DNA from: Acanthochromis polyacanthus
Taxonomy: Eukaryota > Chordata > Actinopteri > Pomacentridae
Assembly (NCBI RefSeq): GCF_021347895.1
Contig: NC_067117.1
Coordinates: 413,742-477,741, forward strand
Length of the DNA: 64,000 nt
Reading direction: 5' to 3'
The notes under the pieces were generated by a model that worked only from the letters and a program-made list of their open reading frames with translations, was not told the origin of the DNA and searched no databases. Shown here piece after piece: positions 22,077 through 30,817 of the stretch (positions are counted from its first letter, which is position 1; the number at the start of each line of letters is the position of its first letter). A program made the translations under genes and the position numbers.

Positions 22077-22612
22077 AAACATTACACTTGTACTTTAACA
22101 CACTAAACAAAATAGTGCTTTATTTAATGTAATTCAATAATAAAACAATACTCACCGAAAATCTGTCGTAGTCCAGCGTATAAAGCAGAACTCCAGTTGA
22201 TTTAGCGATCGTTTTTAACAGCGCTTCCGAGAGGCGGCCGAAACAGGGACCCGATTGGATAGAATCAGAAGTCTGTGATTGGCTGGAATTGTGGCACATT
22301 TGTAACGCCGTGCAGAGCTGAGCGAGCGTGAAGGCAGATTTGAGCGCGTGCAGAGAGCAGATGTTGAGCGAGAGCGAGAGAGACGTAGCGAGGACGTAGA
22401 GCAGAGATCCACAGGAGAGCAGAGTGAAAAACCGAGTGAAAAACATTAAGACTGTGTGTGTATGTGGATAGTTACAAATATAAAAATATATTTTTTGAGT
22501 GCAGAATAGATTTTTGTTTGCTCAGATTAAGTTTTTCTTTGCTCAAAATTGTTTTCTGTGCTCAAAATTTCACACTGTGCGCTCAGGATTGTGGCACAAA
22601 TATAACTCCATA
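22077..22612 (-). repeat. Right terminal inverted repeat
   Basis: Mirror copy of 15533-16067. Its donor (exon end 22156, GTGAGT on the minus strand) leads into the acceptor at 22062 before the ATG of the integrase gene, exactly as the left copy does for the HECT-like gene. Confidence 0.92.
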
Positions 22613-22693
22613 GTCCAGGAACAGGAGGGGCTGCAGCAGCAGAAGGCTGCAGGATGAGGAGGGGCTGGCTGACCTCCAGCTGAAGGTCCAGGC

Positions 22694-23641
22694 CATAGAT
22701 ATATACAAACACGAGATGTCTCATGAGCGCTGTCAGCCTATGGGGAGCAACGTCGCCACATGGCGGCCATCTTGGGACAGGGCTGCTCGATCACTCATAA
22801 CATTAAAGTCAATGGAGCATGGATTTTAAAATCACTGTAGATTGCTCAATTTTTAACCGATTTTACAACAGCTTGGTTTGTTATAAACGTCAGAGATGTA
22901 CTTGTTTTACTGCTTACATAAGAATAATTAAAACCATTGAATTCATATAATAATGAACACAGATATCAGCTTTTTTCAGCATAAATGGATGTAAATGTAA
23001 TTTTAATATTTAGCATTGCACTTCTTTATTACTATCAGCTTTCTAATGCACAGATAAAAACAAAGCTCAACCAAAATCAATGCACAACAAACAGAGATGT
23101 TGTCTTTTCTTTTCATGAACCTGGTGCCTACATTACCCACAATGCATTTCGGCTGCAGGCTAACTAATCCAGGCATAGATGTATACAAACAATAAGTCTA
23201 AGGTCTCAATCAAAGTCTCTTAACAAGCAAATAAATACAACCACAACCACAAAGAATGTAATTTCACCTAAAGATTAAGTTCTCAAAAAACGTTGGTCTC
23301 AGGAAAACCTAATAATTGAAAATCAGATTGTGAGTAACACCATCTTCAATGTGAGTAGCCAGGCAGAAAAGACACACAACTATGCCGCATTTTTCAAAAC
23401 GAAAAGCTGCGATTTCGGAATTGAGCCTGCATCATAGCCACGTTAATAAGGTTTGTAATAAACTAAACCGTTTGTAAATCAATCAAGAATTGAGCGAGTT
23501 TTGAGTGTTAAAGTGAGGAAATCATCCACTTTACCATTGACTACAGTACAGTGTCAGAGCAGTCCCCTGTCCTAAGATGGCCGCCAAGTGACGACGCCGC
23601 CGACTCCGTCTTGAGACATCTAGCGTTTGTATATATCTATG
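22694..23641. mobile_element. 948-bp non-coding inverted-repeat transposon (hAT-like by duplication length)
   Basis: Begins CATAGATATATACAAAC and ends with its inverted copy, GTTTGTATATATCTATG. Subterminal parts are also inverted (TGGCGGCCATCTTGGGACAGGG versus its complement near 23560-23585). Flanks GTCCAGGC (22686-22693) and ATCCAGGC (23642-23649) form an 8-bp duplication with one mismatch. Eight bases fits hAT elements. There is no coding capacity; short frames inside are chance. Confidence 0.75.
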
Positions 23642-24675
23642 ATCCAGGCTGCTCCTGCAGTGCGGGGAAAATAAAGGCCTGTCCCTGCCCCACCTGCACC
23701 AGGGACAGCTGTTTGGCAGCAGGGAGAGGCCGGTCTGCTACTACTGTTCTACTGTGCTCCAGCACAGTCCTCCCCCAGGCCTTCTGACGACGACAGAACC
23801 TGAAACACACAGAGAGACTCTAGGCTGCTGGGTTTTCATTAAATAATCAATCTTAGATAACAACAGCTTCTTGTCAGCTCTTACCACTGGGACAGGGTTC
23901 GCTGATTTAGCTTGAAGAGCTGGATGGTGGTCTGATCCATCAAACGCGGGCTCACCAGCACCGCCTCTCTGATGGCCACGTAGTCGGTGAGGAGCAGGGA
24001 CCACCGGGTCTTCAGGACCACTGAGACGGGCCGTGGCGGGGTGGAGACGGCAGAGCTGGCTGCAAACGGCCTCGACCAGGCGACGGAGCTGGGCCGGTTT
24101 GCAGGGCCCGTGTTCAGTCCGAGCAGCAGCTAGAAGGCAGCGGGGGATGAGATGGTGTTAAAATACAGGACTGGAGCAGATGGTGGTGGAGGAACGGCTG
24201 TTTGAAAGAGTCCTACCGTTGGAGACTCTCCTTCTGTACGTGAGTACAGCTGGGAACTGGCAGCTGTAGGTGGAGGACAGCTGCCTGATGATGCCCTGTG
24301 ACCAGCCCCCGACCTTCTTTCTACACCGACGGCATTCCAGGTACTCGGTGGCCATGAGATACCAGCAGTCGATGTCCAGGACCCTCCGGATGGTCCTGTA
24401 CAGCCCAGCCTTCACCATGGACCTGGAGCATGAAGGCTGGGGGCATGTCAGCTGTTGGCGCCAGATCCTGTGTGGCATCCACAGGAACAGCCGACATGCG
24501 AAGAAGGGGTCGGGGGACGGGGGAGGCTGACTGTTGACCGGCCGAGTCTAGGGAGGGAACCACTAGAGGTTCAGGTCTCCGATGAGACGTGGCCTCCCCC
24601 TGCTGTCCCTGGAAAACAGCACCTGGCCGATCCACTGCTGCTGCTCTGCAGCGAGAGCTGCTCTACAGGACTCTG

Positions 24676-24750
24676 GGAGGAGGTGGAGGAGGAGGTGGAG
24701 GAGGAGGAAGAGGTGGAGGAAGAGGAGGAGGAGGAGGAGGAGGAGGAGGA

Positions 24751-24781
<31 letters not shown>

Positions 24782-24816
24782 GAGGAGGAGGTCCTGGCAG
24801 CAGCAGCAGCAGCAGG
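24676..24816. repeat. GGA/GAG-rich and CAG microsatellite
   Basis: About 115 bp of GGAGGA/GGTGGA triplets followed by CAGCAGCAGCAGCAGCAG at about 24798. On the minus strand it reads as a serine run, then alanines, inside the relic gene. Confidence 0.85.
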
Positions 24817-25879
24817 GTTCCTCCTCTGCCTGTCTCGGCTTCTGACACAGCGGACGGCGTTCTCCGTCGGCGTGCCTGGAGCTGGTGTCTTCCGTTGCAG
24901 GTAGCTGATGAAGCTGCAGATGATGCAGGTCCTCAGGTGACTGAGATCTTCACTGATCATCCAGCAGATGTTCTATCATGACAGTGTTTTGAAATGTATT
25001 ACAGTGAAAACATACCGGATCTTCTTGGGGTCCTCAGACTCCTACAGGACTGAGACCCGGTCCTCTCTCGCTTCTTCTGCTGGAGGAAACCAGGTTTAGC
25101 CCACGTCGTTCTCCAGCAGCCAGTGGAAGGTTTGGTCCTGGTACCGGCCGAACCGGACCCTCCACGGCTCAGCACCAGGGTGGCGTTGGTGACATCTCCA
25201 CCCTCGGAATCGACGTGGGCCCGGGCCTCCTCCTCCATCTCCTCTGCTGGTCTGGTCCTGTAGCTGGCCTTCTGGGGCCCCAGAGCCTGAACCTCAGCAG
25301 AGGCCTTCAGGAGAAGGGTCCCATTAGGGGCCCTCCTAAATGTTGGATGCTCCATCTGAGCAGAGAAAATCACAATGAGCAGAGGACTGCAGCAGCACTG
25401 GAAGATGACTGAGAACAGAAGATCCAAGGAGGACACCAGTGAGGAGAACTTCCTGTAGATGATGATAGCAGAAGACTCAGTTTCTGTAAGGAACAGAAAA
25501 CTGTTCAACCTGTTTATTGCTCGTCTATTCAGATTAGTGACAGCCTTACAGATCAACACTCTCTCATTCTATACATATACACACGTGTGTAGATCTGTGT
25601 ACACATTCACACACATGTATATGGAAACCCAAAATACACACATGAATACACACACACACATACATGTAGATACCTATATGTGAACATCTAATTATACACG
25701 TGTAAACATGTTACTGCTTATTTATTACAGCCATAAAGCCCCATATGAAGCTGTTTAATGTCGAGAATTAACGTACCAGCATGAATGTTAGCCTGCTATC
25801 ACACCACATAGAGAACACGCTATGATGCTAAGCTAATAACACACATAATGGAAAACTGTACATCAGTGTCTGACACAAT

Positions 25880-27332
25880 AAATAGACTAAACAAACTGGA
25901 CTGCCCCTCCCAAGTATATATACATGCACATGAAAACAACAAACCTACGTGGTGTGAAATGCCAACGAGAAAAGGTGGGTTTTAGAAGGGTTTTAAAATG
26001 AGACAATGAGGAGGCCTGTCTAATGTGCAGTAGCAGCTCATTCCAAAGCTTTGGAGCTGCCACAGAAAACGCTCGATCCCCTCTGAGCTTCAGCCTTGTT
26101 TTGGGGATCCTCAGGAGCAGCTGATCAGCTGACCTGAGGGAACGGCTCGGAGTATATGGATGAAGAAGCTCAGAGAGGTATTGGGGGGCAAGACCATGTA
26201 ATGATTTAAAAGCAAATGAAAGCATTTTAAAATTAATTCTAAAAAGGACAGGCAACCAGTATAGTGAAGCTGAAATCGGTGAAATGTGCTCAAACTTTCT
26301 TGTACCAGTTAAAAGATGTGCAATGGAGGACCCACTAACCCCCATATAAAGAGCATTGCAGTAATCCAGCCGAGTGGTTACAAAGGCGTGGATTACTGTT
26401 TCAAATTGCTGTCTCAACAGAGTGGGTTTGATTTTTGCCAGCTGCCTTAACTGGAAGAAGCTATTTTTCACCACAGCTTTAACCCCTTAGTCCCTGAGCC
26501 CTGTTTGTGAGGCACCAACTCTTAGTCCCTACAACCCCCGCCGGCGGGGGCTGTAGGGACTAAGGGGTTAATCTGGTTGTCGAACTTCAGATCTGCGTCC
26601 ACTTTTACCCCTAAATTATTAACAATAAATGATTAACAATAGGTTTGGCGCACTGTGTCAAGGAACCCAAGTCAACTGGAGGAGTCACAGAAGTACCACC
26701 AAAGACCATCACTTCAGTCTTTTTTTCATTAAAACTGAGAAAATTTAGGGACATTCAGGCCTTGAGGTCATCCAAGCAATTTAACAAAGGTTTGAGGGAA
26801 GATGACTTGGCCATTTTGAGAGGGACATAAATCTGGCAGTCAACAGCTTAACAGTGGAATGAAATGTCATGCTTCCTGACGATTGAACCAAGGGGGAGAA
26901 GGTATAGAGAAAATAAAAGAGGGCCCAGCACCGACCCCTGAGGAACCCCACATGAGAGAGGAGCAGTGGAGGACACAGAGTTACCAAGGCTGACACAGAA
27001 AGTCCGATGAGAAAGGTAGGACCTGAACCATTTCAGAGCCGTGCCACTGATGCCCACCCACTGCCCCAGACGAGCAACCAGGATGTCATGGTCCACTGTA
27101 TCAAATGCTGCAGTTAAATCTAAAAGCACAAGGATCCCACAGTGACCACAGTCAGTAGCTAAGAAGATGTCATTAAAAACTCTTAAAAGAGCCGATTCCG
27201 TGCTATGCAGTCTTTTAAAACCAGATTGAAAAATCTCCAGAACATTTTGTTCATTTAAAAAGTCCATGAGGTAGGAGTACACAATTTTCTCCAAGATTTT
27301 GGAGAAGAAAGGCAGTTTAGAAATGGGCATAA
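25880..27332 (-). mobile_element. L2-like LINE, 5'-truncated RT segment
   Basis: Minus-strand RT begins abruptly at 27332 ([20 protein letters not shown]). It continues with the palm region ([18 protein letters not shown]), SGVPQGS-type box ([19 protein letters not shown]), a frameshift near 26850, EKKTEVMVFGG near 26720, and the C-terminal region LDYCNALYMGVSGS and YWLPVLFRINFK, ending near 25900. The order fits L2/Maui-type elements. A 93-bp TTAA-flanked element interrupts it at 26479-26571. Truncation at the 5' side is normal for target-primed insertion. From 25356 to 25880 I see only CA-rich low-complexity sequence (25560-25690). Confidence 0.8.
26479..26571. mobile_element. 93-bp TTAA-flanked miniature inverted-repeat element
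   Basis: TTAA at both edges, with inner inverted ends CCCCTTAGTCCCT and AGGGACTAAGGGG and a GC-rich palindrome (CCCCCGCCGGCGGGGG) inside. TTAA duplication suggests a piggyBac-type MITE. It sits within the L2 reading frame, which is continuous if one TTAA and the insert are ignored. Confidence 0.75.
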
Positions 27333-27339
27333 AATTAGC

Positions 27340-27577
27340 AATAATAGCACGATCTATCGTAAACGCGGATGTCAGAGTTTACTATACAGCTGTGTCTCAA
27401 TGCGGACATCGGCGCTGCATCGTGCATACATAATACATGCACGATGCAGCGCCAATGTCCGTCTGTGTTCCTCGCTCCGATCGGATGGTGATTTCTGTTG
27501 CATTGCACGGTCACTTCCGCTTTTGATGACATATCATGCTCAGACTATTTGTCGACGCGTCGTTAGTTGCAGCCCTA
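27340..27577. mobile_element. hAT-like MITE relic with a perfect 17-bp hairpin
   Basis: The right edge ends TTAGTTGCAGCCCTA, a terminus I associate with teleost hAT elements. The centre (27411-27453) is a perfect 17-bp inverted repeat GGCGCTGCATCGTGCAT with a 9-base loop, extended outward by 7 more pairs (CGGACAT/ATGTCCG) past one mismatch. Non-coding. Confidence 0.45.
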
Positions 27578-27615
27578 GTTTGGTTTAAGCTCCTTCCAGT
27601 GGTGGTGAGTCTGGT

Positions 27616-29882
27616 TTAACTGCTGACTGCTGTGTCCTCCTGTCTGTCCTCCTGTCTGTCCACCAGGTAGTACTGGTGTCTCTGGAGGTGCTGGTACAGC
27701 GTGGTGTATTTGGACACCCTTCTCATCCTCGGTAGGATGAAGCTGCGAGTGAAGTCGTCTCTGCTCAGAGAGCTGCGACCCTCGGCTGTCAGGACGCTGT
27801 TCACAAACTGGAGACAGAAACTGAAGCAGTTATGGTCGTCCTCATCGAACCTGAGACACACAGACAGACAGGTGAGAGGCAGACAGACAGAAAGGTAAGG
27901 GGTGTCAGGTGTGAGTAACAGTCATGAACTAAAGTTTCCATCCACTGTGCAGATAATTTTGATCAGTCTTGAGTTTTCAGAGGCTCCTAGAACTCTGAAT
28001 GTGTTGTCTTTCTGTTTCTGATTTGGTTCTTCAGGTTCTTAATGGGTCTAAGTCAAGACTTTGGAGAGACCAGTCTAGAACCTTCATTCCAGCCTGATGG
28101 AACCATTTCTTTACCACGTCTGATGTGTGTTTGGCCTCATTGTCTGGTTGAAACATCCAACTGTGTCGAAGATCAACCTTCTGCTGATGGTTTTAGGTTC
28201 TCCTGAAGAACTTGGAGGTGATCCTCCTTCTTCATTATTCCATTTACTTTGTGGAAAGTTCCATTTCCACAGAGCATGATACTGCCACCACCATGCTGTA
28301 TGGTAGGTTTGGTGTTCTTGGGGTTAAAAACAACCCGCCCAAGAGAGTCTGAAACCAGTCCTAAACCAGTCCTAAAAAGGTCAAAAACCAGGACCAAAGT
28401 CATACCTATACCAAAAAAAATGTTCAGAACCAATAAGAATACAGTCTGGAATCACTCATAAAAAATTGTGACCAAAACCAAGCATAAACTACCCTGGATG
28501 TTCCCGCAAGACTGTCCTCAACCAGTCCAGGACCAGATCCTGAATAAAATGAATCTTAAATCAACTTTAAATGAGGAGAACCAAGACTGAAACCAAATCC
28601 AAACCAGTCCCAAGAAAATCCAGAACCAGTCCAACACACAGCAGGTGGTAGTTTTAGTTTCTTCCTGATGGTGGCAGTAACACAACTGGATCATGAAGAT
28701 GATTCTGGATCTGAAGCTGCTTTCAAAGGGCTCCAGGTGATTTTCTGACTGGTTCTAGTCAATAATTTTCTTCTTCAGATCTTTGCTGAGCTCCTCAGAC
28801 TTTCCCCCTGTAGTGTTTGAGTCTAATGAGTGAATCTAATGGTTGTATTTAAACTGGATCAGAGGAATCAGCAGCTGTAGTCGACTGGAATCAGTCAGGA
28901 GAAGTTCAGAGGTCAGCAAACTAAGAAGACTTTGTTAACACTATTAACACATCACCAACGCTAATAATTGTAGTTAATGTTTGCATATTTATGATCCGGC
29001 AGGTTTAATCATATTTCCAGAAGACCTTTAATAAATCTAAGAGAACCAAAATACAGGATTTTCTGTGACAAAGATTCATGTTTCAGTGATTCCATCTTAA
29101 ATTCAAAGTTCTAGGAGCCGTTGGAGACTCAGACTGATGGTAAACATGGACTTATAGGGGGTTTAAGCTTATGACTGTACCTGTCTCAGGTGTGTCATTT
29201 GGTGGTTACCTGTGCCAGGCTGGGTCCCACATGGGTCCATCAGAGAAGCGATCCAGGTACTGGTCCCACTGGGCCAGCAGGTGGAACATGTCGGGTCGGA
29301 CCAGAGGAATGCTGACGCAGCGTTCCCATCCGGTCTGCTCTCTACGGACGCCTCCTCGAGTGTAGTTGAACACAACTCCTGTTACACAGGTAACCCACAG
29401 GTGATCACCTGGGTCCTGCCCCGCCCCGTCTGTCTGTCTCCACCTGTCTGTCTCTACCTGTCTGTCTGTCTGTCTGTCTGTCCACTTCAGCACCAGTATC
29501 CAGGTGAGTCCTACCTTTCGTGTTGGAGATCCCCGTGTGCAGATCAGACGTCCCATCAAAGTCTCTGAGGAACAAACAGCAGGATGTACTGGTTGTACTG
29601 GTTACAGTGGGTCAGTGTTTGAGAAACAGACTGAATCCTGGTTCAGACTGGTCTCTTGTTTACCTGTGCTGTTGTTTACCTGTGCAGGTTGTCGTGTGCA
29701 GGTGCGACCAGCAGACAGCAAGAGCTCTTGTGTCCGTCGGTGAGAGGAGACGGCAGGCTGACCGGCGCCTCCTGCAGGCGGCTCCCCTTCAGCTCCTCCC
29801 CACAGCTTGGACACTCATCTGGCAGAGAGAAGCAGAAGATCTCCTTCTGACAGTGACTCAGCCGGATGATGCTGCGCTCCAT
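27616..29882 (-). CDS. mkrn2os: MKRN2 opposite-strand protein
   Basis: Four coding exons on the minus strand: 29882-29680, 29564-29515, 29378-29210 and 27850-27616, all with GT/AG borders and matching phases, giving 657 nt (218 aa). The start is ATG 29882. The N-terminus RLSHCQKEIFCFSLPDECPSC carries two Cys pairs that could bind a metal. Exon 3 contains GVVFNYTRGGVRRE and WDQYLDRF, exon 4 DEDDHNCFSFCLQFVN and RRVSKYTTLYQHL. This order matches vertebrate MKRN2OS (C3orf83), recognised from memory; its biochemical role is not established. It lies head to head with mkrn2, as in other vertebrates. The open frame has no disruption. The last 15 residues (DRQEDRQEDTAVSS) come from a short tandem repeat. 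Intron 3 (27851-29209) holds a Tc1 relic. Confidence 0.85.
27930..29140 (-). mobile_element. Tc1/mariner relic in mkrn2os intron 3
   Basis: Minus-strand pieces of Tc1 transposase: an N-terminal helix-turn-helix start (ELSKDLKKKIID, about 28800-28765, then stop), TIQHGGGSIMLCG near 28290, NGIMKKEDHLQVLQENLK near 28230, and a frameshifted DxxHTS-like part and KWFHQAGMKVLDW near 28100-28060. Edges share an inverted GGCTCCTAGAACTCTGAAT-type sequence (27988-28010 versus 29108-29130). Dead by multiple stops and frameshifts. Confidence 0.7.
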
Positions 29883-30817
29883 CGCTCAGTCTCAGTCCCA
29901 GTCCCAGTCCTCCCAGTGCCCTGCTCGTCCTCTTGTGTCTTCTCCTTCTCCTCCTCTCTCACTTGTGGTTTCTTCTTCCCTCCTCCTTCTCGCCTCATTG
30001 CCTGGTAACAGCCTATCAGGTTTCAGGTGCTGTCAGACAGACTGTCATGTGACCCGGCTAACCTGTTGCTGCTCTGGTCTCAACAGGTGACCTTCGGACT
30101 GTGTGGGCGCTGTCGTCATGGTAACCGACCTGCAGAGAAACTTCAGCATTGCTTCGATGCTGCAGTGCATTCTGGGGCTTTACTGAGACTGTAATCACAG
30201 ACAGACAGACAGTCAGACAGACAGGTAGACAGACAGACTGACAGTCAGACAAACAGGTAGACAGACAGGTAGACAGAAAGACAGTCAGACAGACAGGTAG
30301 ACAAAATGTAGGTCAGCAGTGTTTCCATCTCACCTGTCGGAGTGATCTGATCTGTCAGCTCAGGTGTGTTTGATTCCGGGAACAGAATCCTCACCTGAAG
30401 ACAAACATCAAGTGTCGTTGTCTCCTTCTTCATGATGTTCTGGTTCCACAGAGCTGTAGAACTTTAAACATGAAACACAGTGAAGAAAAATGAGGAGAAA
30501 AAACTGCTGTGAACTCTGCTGAATGTATAAGAATGTATTTTTTAAAATCCAGGTGTGTACCGTGTGCTTCAGAGGATATAAATCCAACAGATCAGGCTGT
30601 GACTCGATCAAAAGCTGCAGCAGAAACAAACTAAGTCGGTGCAGTTCTACAGGTGACCTATGGAGGCATCTGTCTGATCCGCTCAGAACAGCACCAGGAG
30701 AAGAAGAAGCCTGTGGAACCTTGCTGCTGTGTCTGCGGCTCCCCGTCGGAGCGCCTTTACCGAGACACCGGAGGACAACTTGAAAGCAGCCGTTGAAGCT
30801 GAAACTCTGCGAGGAAG
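29883..30817. promoter_or_regulatory. Head-to-head intergenic region between mkrn2os and mkrn2
   Basis: Start codons are 935 bp apart on opposite strands, so promoters of both genes must lie here or in unseen 5' exons. The part next to mkrn2 (about 30720-30960, continuing into intron 1) is richer in CpG. A CAGA-type tandem repeat occupies about 30187-30305. No TATA box is clear. Confidence 0.5.
30187..30305. repeat. CAGACAGACAGGTAGA-type microsatellite
   Basis: Imperfect tetranucleotide repeat of CAGA, TCAGA and CAGGTAGA blocks between the two genes. Confidence 0.85.

Larger units (their letters stand above)
15533..22612. mobile_element. 7.1-kb DNA transposon with 535-bp terminal inverted repeats and two convergent genes
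   Basis: The first ~535 bp (15533-16067) and last ~536 bp (22077-22612) are near-perfect inverted copies beginning TATGGAGTTATATTTGTGCC. Between them a plus-strand gene (HECT-like) and a minus-strand gene (DDE integrase-like) converge, each spread over several exons with recognisable GT/AG sites. TAT...ATA ends plus an rve/IS3-like transposase suggest the IS3EU group of eukaryotic DNA transposons; that assignment rests on memory. Both genes carry stops and losses, so this copy cannot move by itself. I see no target-site duplication: left flank ATTCTG, right flank GTCCAG. Confidence 0.85.
22613..25355 (-). pseudogene. Relic of a multi-exon zinc-ribbon gene (teleost repeat-encoded family)
   Basis: Minus-strand pieces in order. 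An exon at 25355-25016 includes RFGRYQDQTFHWLLENDVG, then a stop. A low-complexity exon lies at about 24960-24570 and holds Ser- and Ala-rich runs. A segment at about 24470-24175 has two Cys pairs (CPQPSC, CRRC) in VLDIDCWYLMATEYLECRRC and SSTYSCQFPAVLTY. A further exon at about 24110-23886 (TDYVAIREAVLVSPRLMDQT, IQLFKLNQRTLSQW) ends at a GTAAGA donor, and the next starts near 23800 (FCRRQKAWGRTVLEH). These blocks resemble large uncharacterised teleost proteins (I recall the label DUF6729, uncertain). The last exon is split by the inverted-repeat element at 22694-23641 and cut off at 22612 by the 7-kb transposon. Function unknown. Confidence 0.5.

Noticed and set aside
24455..24960. Acidic or Ser-rich frames around the GGA repeat
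   Set aside because: Triplet repeat is open on all frames; only short flanking parts may belong to the relic gene.
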